Part shown: positions 8,327 to 16,711 of the stretch, piece after piece | Position numbering within the stretch: position 1 is the stretch's first letter | Layout: each line of letters starts with the position of its first letter | Origin: Sorangium cellulosum | GTDB lineage: Bacteria; Myxococcota_A; Polyangia; Polyangiales; Polyangiaceae | Direction: 5' to 3' | NCBI RefSeq assembly: GCF_004135735.1 | Contig: NZ_CP012670.1 | Coordinates: 4,485,501-4,549,500, forward strand | DNA length: 64,000 nt | Position numbers and translations under genes: made by a program | Notes under the pieces: generated by a model | What the model was told of the DNA's origin: nothing | Seen by the model: only the letters and a program-made list of their open reading frames with translations | Database searches by the model: none

Positions 8327-8359
8327 CGCGCCGCGCCGGCGCGCGGCCGGCGCGGCGCG
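8327..8359. terminator. Bidirectional terminator-like hairpin between convergent genes
   Basis: A 13-bp perfect stem (CGCGCCGCGCCGG, 8327-8339, with its complement at 8347-8359) and a 7-nt loop lie between rtcB (+) and the subtilase gene (-). There is no T-run on either side, as is usual in very G+C-rich genomes. Confidence 0.5.
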
Positions 8360-8385
8360 CTGCCCTGCGCGGCGGCGGGCCGACG

Positions 8386-10992
8386 TCACGGGCGATCGAG
8401 GGTGACGACCGGCGACGTCCACGTCTCCCAGTGCGCGGGGTTGTCCGGGTCGCCGAGCGCCCTGAGCACGCGGAGCTCGATCCGGTACGCGCCGTCGGGG
8501 ACGAGCGTGGGCGCCCCGTCGCGGATCGTCCTGCCCTTCCACCCGTACCGCGCGGCCGCGGTCGCCGACGCGCTCTGACCGACGCGGGACAGCGTCAGCG
8601 CGCGCCCCCAGCGCCTCGCCGTGGCGGCCTCGACGACATCGAGGATCAGGCGCTCCGCGCCGTGGTCGAGGTGGACCATCACGTACGGCAGGTCGCCCGA
8701 CTCGAGCGTGTAGGTCGCGCCGCCCGGCTGGCGGGTCATGCGCGTGCCGCTCAGCTTGCCGAGCCACGGGGCCGCTGGCCCCGACGGCGCGAGGACCGGC
8801 ACGCTCTGGTAGTCGCCCTTGAAGCCCGCGTAGGGCACCCGCAGCACGCCGTCCGCCGCGCTGCCCCGCGGGGTGAACACCAGAAAGCCGCCGAACAGGC
8901 CGCCGTCCGCGAGCGCGTCGCTGGCCCGCACGGTCACGGAGACGGTCGCGCTCCCGCGGGCGGGCACGGTGACGCTCGGGGCGCTGAGCTCGACCTGCGC
9001 GGCGCCGGTCGCCGCGCTCTGCGGCGCCCAGTGATCGCCCGTCGCGCACGCGGCGGGCGCGTGCGACAGGTCGTACGTGACGTCGCTCCCGCTCGCGTTC
9101 TCGAGCGTCAGCGTGCGCGCGACGGGGCCGGCCTCGCTCTCGCCGAGCGACAGCTTGCCCGGGCTGATGACCGTGGTCGCGCGGATCGATCGATCGACGC
9201 GGATCACCCCTGCCCCCTGCCGGTGCGTGCCCTCGAGCACCCCGGAGCGCGGATCGCCGCTCCACGGCGCGGGGACCGCGCTGTTCTGCAGGACGTCGCG
9301 CACGCGCGGCGCCGAGAGCTCCGGCCGCGCGCCGAGCAGGAGCGCGACCGATCCGGCCACGTGCGGCGCCGCCATGGAGGTGCCGTTGTACGTGTCGTAG
9401 CCGCCGAGCTCGAGCGGGATGGTCGAGTAGATCGCGCCGCCGGGTGCGGCGAGGTCGGGCTTGAAGGTGAGCGCCGCGCTCGGGCCGTGCGAGCTGAAGT
9501 CGGAGACGAGGCCCGCGGTGCGGCTCTCCGCGGCCACGGCCCGATCGGTCCAGCGGAGCGTCACGGGCCCCGCGTCGAGGCGCGCGTGGATGCGCTCGCC
9601 GTCCGCCTGCGAGATCCCGACGACCGGGATCGTGATCGGGTCGCCCCCCACCACCGAGGGATCCATGCTCCCGGCCCGGTCGTTGTAGAGCACGACGCCG
9701 ACCGCGCCCGCCGCCTGCGCGTGCGCGGCCTTCACGTGGAACGGGCAGCCGCCGCGCCGGATGAGCGCGATCGCGCCCGCGAGGCTGCGCGCGGGGAGCG
9801 CGGCGCAGGCGTCGCGCGCGCTGGTCGGCGCCCCGGTGCGCGCCGCGGGGGCGCTCCCCGAGGGCGGCGCCGGCGGGCTGCCGACCGCGCGGGTGTACCC
9901 GATCGCGGCGTCGCCCGGCGTGATGATGAACGACGGGCGGGTGACGCGGGCGTTGTCGACCGACGCGGTGCCGATGACCGCATCGCCGACGCCGGGCGCG
10001 CCCGCGGCCCAGAGCCCCCGCTCCCCGCTGTTGCCGATGGAGGCGACGACCACGACGCCCCGCGCGACGAGCTCGTTCGCGGCGGTCGCGGTCGGGTAGC
10101 TGGGCCACTGGAACGGCGTGCCGATGCTGATGTTGACCACGTGCATGCCGTCGTCCGCGGCCCGCTCCATGGCCTTGAGCAGGAGATCCGCGCGCGAGCC
10201 GCCGCGGCAGCCGAACACGCGGTAGGCGCCGAAGGTCACGTCCGGCGCGACCCCCTGCACGATCCCGTTCGCGCCGATGATGCCGGCGACGTGCGTGCCG
10301 TGACCCAGGCAATCGTCGGGGTCGCTGTCCGGAACGGGCTGGGTGCTCGCGTCACCGGAGACGAAGTCGTCGCCGACGAAATCGTAGCCGAACGCCACGC
10401 GGCAGCCCGGGCCGAAGCAGCCGCCGAGGTCGGGGTGATGGTAGTCGACGCCGCTGTCGATCACGCCGACGCGGATGTCTTCGCCGGTCACGCCGAGCTG
10501 CTGACGCACGACGTCCGCGCCGGACATGGCGCTCGCGACCGCGAGGTCTGGCTCGAGCGCGGCGGGGGCGCGCGTGAACTCGAGCTCGATCGGCAGGACG
10601 GGATAGACGGCCTTGACGCCGGGCATGTCCGCCAGCGAGGCGGCGCCGTCGCGGGCGACGCGGAGCGAGATGCCGTTCCAGAGCGTCCCGAACGAGAAGC
10701 GCTGCCGGTACCGGAGCCCCCGCTCGGCGGCCGCGCGCCGGAAGATCTCGCGATCCACGTCGAGGAGGCCCATCGCGCGCGAGCCGCCCCGGGCGGCCGG
10801 CGCGCCCTCGAACTCCACGAACCAGAGCGCCGTGGGCTCATCCGGCGCGAAGGTCGCCTCGCCGGGATCCGGGGTGTCCGGCGGGGCGTCACGCCGATCG
10901 GACTCCTTGTCTCCAGGCTCTCCGCTGCACGCTGAAATAGCGATGTAGAGAGAGGCCAGACCGAACCGGAGCACTTGATATCTCATAAACAC
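8386..10992 (-). CDS. Secreted subtilisin-family (S8) serine protease lipoprotein with PA domain
   Basis: An 868-residue predicted lipoprotein. A signal peptide ends in a lipobox with Cys22 (AISAC). Residues ~55-135 resemble an I9-type propeptide. The S8 catalytic triad is complete: Asp179 (VIDSGVD), His231 (GHGTHVAG) and Ser539 (GTSMAAPH). A protease-associated (PA) domain is inserted at about 385-465, typical of lactocepin/C5a-peptidase relatives, and an Fn3-like domain follows from ~600 (ISPGKLSLGESEAG). The C-terminal ~150 residues look like beta-sandwich domains. It probably digests extracellular protein, which suits a predatory or saprophytic myxobacterium. It is transcribed away from the methyltransferase/epimerase pair. 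Confidence 0.9.
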   Translation of the reverse strand: MFMRYQVLRFGLASLYIAISACSGEPGDKESDRRDAPPDTPDPGEATFAPDEPTALWFVEFEGAPAARGGSRAMGLLDVDREIFRRAAAERGLRYRQRFSFGTLWNGISLRVARDGAASLADMPGVKAVYPVLPIELEFTRAPAALEPDLAVASAMSGADVVRQQLGVTGEDIRVGVIDSGVDYHHPDLGGCFGPGCRVAFGYDFVGDDFVSGDASTQPVPDSDPDDCLGHGTHVAGIIGANGIVQGVAPDVTFGAYRVFGCRGGSRADLLLKAMERAADDGMHVVNISIGTPFQWPSYPTATAANELVARGVVVVASIGNSGERGLWAAGAPGVGDAVIGTASVDNARVTRPSFIITPGDAAIGYTRAVGSPPAPPSGSAPAARTGAPTSARDACAALPARSLAGAIALIRRGGCPFHVKAAHAQAAGAVGVVLYNDRAGSMDPSVVGGDPITIPVVGISQADGERIHARLDAGPVTLRWTDRAVAAESRTAGLVSDFSSHGPSAALTFKPDLAAPGGAIYSTIPLELGGYDTYNGTSMAAPHVAGSVALLLGARPELSAPRVRDVLQNSAVPAPWSGDPRSGVLEGTHRQGAGVIRVDRSIRATTVISPGKLSLGESEAGPVARTLTLENASGSDVTYDLSHAPAACATGDHWAPQSAATGAAQVELSAPSVTVPARGSATVSVTVRASDALADGGLFGGFLVFTPRGSAADGVLRVPYAGFKGDYQSVPVLAPSGPAAPWLGKLSGTRMTRQPGGATYTLESGDLPYVMVHLDHGAERLILDVVEAATARRWGRALTLSRVGQSASATAAARYGWKGRTIRDGAPTLVPDGAYRIELRVLRALGDPDNPAHWETWTSPVVTLDRP

Positions 10993-11408
10993 CCTTCCCG
11001 TGCGCCGAGCGTCGATTCAGCTATGTTCGATCACGCGAATCGGTCAAGCGCGAGCGGCGCGAGGCCCGCTCGAGCGACGGGCGGCGCCGCGCGTCGAGCG
11101 TCGCGGGCTGAACGCCCGCGGCCCGGCGCGCGGCGAGATCGCGAGTTGCACGAGAATTACATTCCTCGTCCGGATACCCAGTTTGGGCGACCATCATGTT
11201 CCACGGTCGCATCGGGTCTCCCGGTTTGCGGGAGCTCGCCGTTCCCTCCGGAGGAGCCCAGGGCGCGACGGTCGCGCCGCTCACGCTCGATGACCCCCTC
11301 TCGCCCAGGCTCGTCCGTGGCCCCGCAAGGGCCGCGCGCGGTGCTAGCGTGGCCGCCGCGGGCCGGCGCCGCGCGCGCGCCTTCGCCCGGGCTCGGATGG
11401 GATGTGGG
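10993..11408. other. Divergent intergenic region between the protease and methyltransferase genes
   Basis: About 415 bp separate the two starts. Slightly A+T-richer patches occur near 11000-11045 and 11150-11205, where promoters for the two directions would be expected, but I see no confident -35/-10 pair. The methyltransferase frame is open back to 11196, without coding-like features. Confidence 0.4.
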
Positions 11409-12041
11409 ATGACGGTCCTGGAACACGCCTTCTTTTCGTTGCACCATCGCCTGGTCCACGTGCCGCGCGTGGACCGCGTCGCGCGGGCGCTCGCCGCGCA
11501 GATCGGCCGCGCGACGTCGCTGCTCGACGTGGGCGCGGGCGACGGCGCGGTCGCGCTCGAGGTCGCGCGCCGGGTGGGCGCGCAGCGCGTGGCCGGCGTG
11601 GACGTGAAGGTGCGGCCCGGGGCCGCGATCGAGATCCTCGCCCACGACGGCGAGCGCCTCCCCTTCCCCGACGGGGCGTTCGAGGCGGTGCTGCTCTCGG
11701 ACGTGCTGCATCACTGCGCGCGCCCCGGCGCGCTGCTCGCGGAGGCGCTCCGGGTCGCGTCACGCGCCGTCGCGCTCAAGGATCACTTCCGGTTCGGCCC
11801 GGCCTCGGAGAAGATCCTGCTCTGGATGGATCGCGTCGGGAACGCCGCGCCGGGCGTCGAGGTGCGGGGGACCTATTTCACGCCGGGCGAGCTCGTCGAG
11901 CTCGCCCGCGGCGCCGGCGGGCGCATCACCGGCCTCGAGTGGCCGCTGCGCATCCACGATCTGCCGTTCCGCCTCGTGACCCAGGATCGCCTGCAGTTCG
12001 CGGCGCGGGTCGAGCGCGTGGCCGCGGGGGGCGGGCGATGA
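11409..12041 (+). CDS. Class I SAM-dependent methyltransferase
   Basis: A 210-residue methyltransferase of the Methyltransf_11 type. Motif I is LLDVGAGDGAVALEVA (the SAM-binding Gly loop), the acidic end of strand 2 is VAGVDVKV, and the DxxHH-type post-motif is LLSDVLHHCARP. Substrate unknown. The ATG at 11409 (MTVLEHAFF) is chosen; an in-frame ATG at 11397 is equally possible and the frame stays open to 11196. Its stop overlaps the start of an NAD-dependent epimerase gene (ATGA), so the two are probably translated together, as is common in polysaccharide or glycolipid modification loci. Confidence 0.8.
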   Translation: MTVLEHAFFSLHHRLVHVPRVDRVARALAAQIGRATSLLDVGAGDGAVALEVARRVGAQRVAGVDVKVRPGAAIEILAHDGERLPFPDGAFEAVLLSDVLHHCARPGALLAEALRVASRAVALKDHFRFGPASEKILLWMDRVGNAAPGVEVRGTYFTPGELVELARGAGGRITGLEWPLRIHDLPFRLVTQDRLQFAARVERVAAGGGR

Positions 12042-13003
12042 CCGGGCTCAGGTCGTTCGTGGTGGGGGGCGCCGGGTTCATCGGGAGCCACCTCACCGAT
12101 CGGCTGGTCGAGCGCGGCCCCGTGACGCTGTACGACAACCTCTCGGTCGGGCGCCGCGCGTTCGTGGCGCCGCACCTCGCCTCCGGGCGCGCCGCGCTCA
12201 TCGAGGCGGACGTCCTGGATCTGGAGCGCCTCACCGAGGCCATGGCGGGCCACGACCTCGTCGTGCACCTCGCGGCGAACCCCGAGGCGCGCTGGGGCCT
12301 CACGCGGACGCGGCTCGACCTCGAGCAGGGGACGATCGCGACGTACAACGTGCTCGAGGCGATGCGGCGCGCGGGGGTGGGGCGGCTGATCTTCTCGTCC
12401 TCCGGCACGGTCTACGGCGAGACGCCGCGGACGTGCGCGGAGGGCGACCTCGGCGCCCTGCCGATCTCGCTGTACGGCGCGAGCAAGCTCGCGGGCGAGG
12501 CGCTCATCAGCGCCTACGTCGAGTGCTTCGGGCTGACGGCGTGGATCTACCGCTTCGGCAACGTGGTCGGGCCGCGCGGCACGCACGGCGCGGCGCTGGA
12601 CTTCCTCAAGAAGCTGCGCGACCGGAAGACGGAGCTCCACGTGCTCGGCGACGGGCGGCAGTCCAAGCCGTACCTCGACGTCCGGGACTGCGTCGATGGA
12701 ATCCTGTTCGGGTTCGACCGGGCCGGCGAGCGGCTGAACCTCTACAACCTCGCGCCCGAGGACGCGACGAGCGTCGCCCGCATCGCGGAGCTGTGTGTCG
12801 CGGCGTCCCCCTATCCGGACGCGGTGATCCGGTATCAGGGCGGCGAGCGCGGCTGGCCCGGCGACGTGCCCCGCTCGCGCATGGATCCGCGCAGGCTCGC
12901 CGCGCTGGGGTTCCGCGTGCGGCACACGAGCGACGAGGCGGTGCGGAGGGCGGTCGAGGCGCTGGCGAGCGAGGTGTTCGGTGAGGCGCCGGGGGCGGGG
13001 TGA
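12038..13003 (+). CDS. NAD-dependent epimerase/dehydratase (extended SDR, UDP-glucose 4-epimerase-like)
   Basis: A 321-residue extended short-chain dehydrogenase. The N-terminal Rossmann motif is VVGGAGFIGSH, the catalytic Ser/Tyr/Lys are in SSSGTVYG and LYGASKLAGE, and a substrate-side YRFGNVVGPRG motif follows. This pattern fits nucleotide-sugar 4-epimerases or dehydratases acting in surface polysaccharide synthesis. It starts inside the stop codon of the preceding methyltransferase gene (4-nt overlap), forming a two-gene unit. The exact sugar substrate cannot be read from sequence. Confidence 0.87.
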   Translation: MTGLRSFVVGGAGFIGSHLTDRLVERGPVTLYDNLSVGRRAFVAPHLASGRAALIEADVLDLERLTEAMAGHDLVVHLAANPEARWGLTRTRLDLEQGTIATYNVLEAMRRAGVGRLIFSSSGTVYGETPRTCAEGDLGALPISLYGASKLAGEALISAYVECFGLTAWIYRFGNVVGPRGTHGAALDFLKKLRDRKTELHVLGDGRQSKPYLDVRDCVDGILFGFDRAGERLNLYNLAPEDATSVARIAELCVAASPYPDAVIRYQGGERGWPGDVPRSRMDPRRLAALGFRVRHTSDEAVRRAVEALASEVFGEAPGAG

Positions 13004-13060
13004 GCGCTCGTGGCGGCCGCGCGCGATGCGGCGCCATCGGTCTCGGGGTAGGCTCCGGCC

Positions 13061-13747
13061 ATGGCTGAGCTCACTCTCTACATCGGAAACAGGTCTTACT
13101 CGTCCTGGTCGCTCCGGCCGTGGCTCGCCCTGCAGCACGCCGGTGCCGCGTTCGACGAGGTGATGCTCCCGCTCCGGGGGCCGGGCGTGCGCGCGCCCGA
13201 GATCCAGCGCCGCTCCCCCTCGGGCAAGGTGCCGGTCCTGACGCACGGGGCGCTCACGATCTGGGAGTCGCTCGCGATCTGCGAGTATGCGGCGGAGATC
13301 TTCCCCGAGGCGAGGCTCTGGCCGGAGGCGCGCGACGCGCGCGCCGTCGCGCGGGCGGTGAGCGCCGAGATGGCGAGCGGCTTCGCCGCGCTCCGGACGG
13401 CGCTGCCGATGAACGTGCGGCGCAGGATCCAGGGCGTGGCGATCCCGGAGGCGGCGTCGCAGGACATCGCGCGCGTCCAGGCGATCTGGAACGACTGCCG
13501 ATCTCGCTTCGGCCAGGGGGGCGAATTCCTGTTCGGGCGGTTCAGCATCGCGGACGCGATGTACGCGCCGGTGGCGACGCGCTTCGACACGTACGGGGTC
13601 GAGCTCGACGCGGTCTCCCGGCGCTACGTGGCGACGATCCTGGGCCTGCCCGCGATGCAGGCGTGGATCGCGAAGGCCAGGGAGGAGCCGCACCTCATCG
13701 AGGCCTACGAGGCCATCGGCGTGGTGGGCGGCGACGCGGGGGCGTAG
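13061..13747 (+). CDS. Glutathione S-transferase family protein
   Basis: A 228-residue cytosolic GST-fold protein. The N-terminal thioredoxin-like domain begins LTLYIGNRSYSSWSLRPW, contains the cis-Pro motif KVPVL and the glutathione-contacting WESLAICEY stretch. A helical C-terminal domain follows, with FGRFSIADAMYAPVA, the usual N-capping/hydrophobic-staple region. The SSWSLRPW start resembles the YfcF/maleylacetoacetate isomerase-like group, with Ser as the likely thiol-activating residue. Substrate unknown. It stands alone between the epimerase gene and the Mla locus. Confidence 0.87.
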   Translation: MAELTLYIGNRSYSSWSLRPWLALQHAGAAFDEVMLPLRGPGVRAPEIQRRSPSGKVPVLTHGALTIWESLAICEYAAEIFPEARLWPEARDARAVARAVSAEMASGFAALRTALPMNVRRRIQGVAIPEAASQDIARVQAIWNDCRSRFGQGGEFLFGRFSIADAMYAPVATRFDTYGVELDAVSRRYVATILGLPAMQAWIAKAREEPHLIEAYEAIGVVGGDAGA

Positions 13748-14002
13748 CGCGCCGCGCGCCCCCGCCGACGCGCTCCCCCGCGCCCGCGCGACCTGCGCGT
13801 TCGCCCGACGGAGGCGGGACTTGCATTGCGCGCGAAAGTCCGTGTTTACCATTCCGTGGAGCGATCTCGAAACGAGGACGCCTGTCCGCGGGAGGCCGAG
13901 GGAGATCACCTGCCCGGGCCTCACTCCGGCGTTCTGGACGCGGCCGGAGCGCGTCGGATCCGCCGCGCTCCGCGGGAGCCTTGGGCTAAGCTCGGCCCGT
14001 CC

Positions 14003-14878
14003 ATGACGCCTCCTGCTGGCCCAGGCACCGCCGCGCGCGCCCCGGGCGCGCTCGCCGCCACCGGCGGCCCGCCCCCGGGGCGGCGGCGCGCGCCGATCGC
14101 GAACGAGCCCTCCGGCCTGCACCAGCTCGGCGGCACCTTCCTCTCGATCGCCGCGACCGTGGGCGGCATGGCGCTGCTCGCGGGCCAGATCGCGGCCCGG
14201 GTGGCCACGCTCCGCGTCGACGGCGCCGAGTTCAAGCGCAACCTCTACAGGATGGGCGTCAAGTCGATGCCCATCGTCATCGTGACCGCCCTCTTCACGG
14301 GCGCGATCATGGTCATCCAGGCGGCGCCCCTGGTCGAGCGCTTCGGCGCGCACGGCCTGCTCGGCTGGGGCGCGGGCTTCGGCACGCTCCGCGAGATCGC
14401 GCCGCTGCTCACGGCGCTCATGATCAACGGCCGCGTCGGCGCGAACAACACGGCCGAGCTCGGCACCATGGTCGTCACCGAGCAGATCGACGCCCTGCGC
14501 GTCCTCGCGATCGACCCCGTGAGCTTCCTCGTCGCCCCGCGCTTCCTCGCGATGGTGCTGACGCTGCTGCTCTCGGCGATCTTCGCCGACGCGCTCGCCC
14601 TGGCCGGCGCCGCGTTCACCGGCGATCTCCTGCTCGGCGTCTCGCCGGCGGTCTTCTTCAACGGCCTCACGAGCGGCCTCCTCGGCATCGGCGACGTCCT
14701 CCACGGGCTCGTGAAGAGCGTCGTCTTCGGCGTCGTGCTCGCGCTCTCGAGCTGCCAGTACGGCCTCGGCGTGACCGGCGGCGCCCCCGGCGTCGGCCGC
14801 GCCGTCAACGCGACGGTCGTCGCCTCGGCCGCCGGCATCTTCATCCTCGACTACTTCGTCTCGTTCACGCTCGACTGA
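14003..14878 (+). CDS. mlaE: MlaE-family ABC permease (first of two)
   Basis: A 291-residue MlaE/YrbE permease. After a ~45-residue Pro/Ala leader it has about five or six hydrophobic helices with the family-typical LREIAPLLTALMINGRVGAN and ELGTMVVTEQIDALRVL segments. It would form the membrane core of an Mla-type phospholipid transporter that keeps outer-membrane lipid asymmetry. The ATG at 14003 gives the usual length. A second permease follows 17 bp downstream; the ATPase and MCE genes lie just beyond. The leader before residue 45 is unusual and looks disordered. Confidence 0.88.
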   Translation: MTPPAGPGTAARAPGALAATGGPPPGRRRAPIANEPSGLHQLGGTFLSIAATVGGMALLAGQIAARVATLRVDGAEFKRNLYRMGVKSMPIVIVTALFTGAIMVIQAAPLVERFGAHGLLGWGAGFGTLREIAPLLTALMINGRVGANNTAELGTMVVTEQIDALRVLAIDPVSFLVAPRFLAMVLTLLLSAIFADALALAGAAFTGDLLLGVSPAVFFNGLTSGLLGIGDVLHGLVKSVVFGVVLALSSCQYGLGVTGGAPGVGRAVNATVVASAAGIFILDYFVSFTLD

Positions 14879-14895
14879 CGACGGACCGGCGCCGC

Positions 14896-15771
14896 ATGCA
14901 CTCCTCCGACAAGAGCCCCCCGGCCCCCGCGAGCGCGGGCGAGCGCGCGAGCGCGGGCCCGCCCGAGAGCGAGCTCCGGGAGGCCGCGCCGGAGCTGTCC
15001 GGCGTCGCCGCGCTCGGCGCCGCGGCGCTGTCGCTCTTCCGGTCGGGGCGCGAGCTCTACTCCGTCTTCGTGAGGACGCTGTACTACTGCGCGCGAGGCC
15101 GCCGCGAGCCGGGCGCGGTCCTCCTCCAGATGTACGAGATCGGCAACAAGTCGATCTTCTTCCTCACGGTCGTGATGGGCTTCATCGGCATGATCATGGT
15201 CTTCCAGGCCGGACAGCAGACGAAGCGGGTCATCCCGGATCTGACCATGCTCGGCGCGAACTACCTCGAGCTGCTCGTCCGCGATCTCGCCGCGTCGATC
15301 GGCGCGCTGATGCTCGCCACGCGGGTCGGCGCCGGCATCGCGGCCGAGATCGGCTCGATGGTCGTCACCGAGCAGGTCGACGCGCTCCGCATGTCCGCCG
15401 CGGATCCGGTCGACTACCTGATCAAGCCGCGCTTCATCGCGAGCCTGCTGATGACCACGTGCCTCATCGTCTGGAGCGCCGCGGTCGCCTTCACGGCCGG
15501 GATGATCACCGCGTACAGCATGTTCGACGTGAGCCCCGAGACGTTCGTCAACGTGAGCCTCGTCGACGCCAGCGACCTCGCGACGGGGCTGGCGAAGTGC
15601 GTGGCGTACGGCGCCGCGATCCCGGTGGTCTCCGGCCACTCCGGGCTCTCGACGTTCGGCGGCAGCGAGGGCGTGGGCTGGGCGACGACGCGCGCGGTCG
15701 TGAACTCGTCGCTCGCGGTCATCGTGCTCAACATGCTGATCTCCGCGGCCGCGTTCCTGATCTTCCACTAG
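14896..15771 (+). CDS. MlaE-family ABC permease (second of two)
   Basis: A 291-residue paralogue of the preceding permease, with a different hydrophilic leader (about 40 residues) and the family segments GFIGMIMVFQ, ATRVGAGIAAEIGSMVVTEQ and VDALRMSAADPVDYL. Two different MlaE proteins encoded side by side suggest a heterodimeric permease, as in actinobacterial YrbEA/YrbEB, whereas the E. coli complex uses an MlaE homodimer. The ATPase gene is on the opposite strand and converges on this one, 31 bp away. Confidence 0.87.
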   Translation: MHSSDKSPPAPASAGERASAGPPESELREAAPELSGVAALGAAALSLFRSGRELYSVFVRTLYYCARGRREPGAVLLQMYEIGNKSIFFLTVVMGFIGMIMVFQAGQQTKRVIPDLTMLGANYLELLVRDLAASIGALMLATRVGAGIAAEIGSMVVTEQVDALRMSAADPVDYLIKPRFIASLLMTTCLIVWSAAVAFTAGMITAYSMFDVSPETFVNVSLVDASDLATGLAKCVAYGAAIPVVSGHSGLSTFGGSEGVGWATTRAVVNSSLAVIVLNMLISAAAFLIFH

Positions 15772-15802
15772 GCGCTGACCGACGGGCGCCGCGGGCGGCG
15801 GG

Positions 15803-16543
15803 TCACTCGATCGGCCCCTCGGCGCTCCCCGTGATGAACTGCTGCACGATCGGATCCGGCGAGCGCTGGAACGTGTCGCGATCCCCGAGCAGCCGGACGA
15901 GGCCCTGGTAGAGCATGACGATGCGATCGGCGATCGTGAAGATGCTCACGAGATCATGGCTCACGACGATGCTCGTCACGCCGAGGGTGTCGCTGAGCTC
16001 GCGGATGAGCTTGTCGACGCGCCGCGCGCTCACCGGGTCGAGGCTGGTGGTCGGCTCGTCGAAGAGCACGTAGCGCGGGTCGAGCGTGAGCGCCCGGGCG
16101 ATGGCGACGCGCTTGCGCATGCCGTCGCCGAGCTCCGGCGGGAAGCGCTCGGCGAACTCGCGCATATGCACCTGCTCCAGCCGCCGCCGCGCCTCGGCGA
16201 GCGCCTCCTTCGGCTTGAGCCCCTTGTGCTTGCGGAGCGGGAGCGCGACGTTCTCGGCGCACGTCATCGAGTCGAACAGCGTCGAGTGCTGGAAGACCAT
16301 CGCGCACTTCATCCGCACCGGGTACATCCGGGCCTCGTCGAAGCGGCTCACCTCCTCGCCGTCGAGCCAGATCTCCCCGCCGTCCGGGTAGAGCAGCCCC
16401 ACGAGGTGCTTGATCAGCACGCTCTTGCCGACCCCCGACTGCCCGATGATGAAGAACACCTCGCCGTCCTCGACGTCGAACGAGACATCCTTGAGGACCT
16501 CTTTGGACCCAAAGGATTTCCTGACATTTCGGAAAGAAATCAT
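15803..16543 (-). CDS. mlaF: MlaF-type ABC transporter ATPase
   Basis: A 246-residue ABC ATPase. Walker A is GQSGVGKS (about residues 34-41), the Q-loop is MVFQHS, Walker B is YVLFDEPTTSLDP and the switch is VVSHD. The signature is ELGDGMRKR instead of the classical LSGGQ, a variation typical of the MlaF/MCE-associated group, whose members usually read LSGGM or LSDGM. It would power the MlaE pair. It is encoded on the opposite strand to both permeases and is divergent from the MCE gene, so the transporter genes do not form a single operon here. Confidence 0.9.
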   Translation of the reverse strand: MISFRNVRKSFGSKEVLKDVSFDVEDGEVFFIIGQSGVGKSVLIKHLVGLLYPDGGEIWLDGEEVSRFDEARMYPVRMKCAMVFQHSTLFDSMTCAENVALPLRKHKGLKPKEALAEARRRLEQVHMREFAERFPPELGDGMRKRVAIARALTLDPRYVLFDEPTTSLDPVSARRVDKLIRELSDTLGVTSIVVSHDLVSIFTIADRIVMLYQGLVRLLGDRDTFQRSPDPIVQQFITGSAEGPIE

Positions 16544-16584
16544 CGCGGTTTCCGAGACAAGAACGGTTGCGTCAGGGGAAGTAC

Positions 16585-16620
16585 CGGGTGAGGCGGGCGA
16601 ATCGGGTGAAGCGGGTGAAG
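16585..16620. repeat. Four 9-bp direct repeats in the mlaF/mlaD divergent promoter region
   Basis: Four tandem 9-mers of the form CGGGTGAAG (16585-16620; variants CGGGTGAGG and CGGGCGAAT) lie in the 168-bp gap between the divergent ATPase and MCE genes. They could be iterated regulator-binding sites or simple slippage. Confidence 0.6.
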
Positions 16621-16711
16621 CGCTGCATCATGAGCCGGGAATACCGCGCTGCGACAAGCGCATCATGGCCCATTTCGTTCACCGTCCCGTCGTCAGATCG
16701 GAGAAGATGAC

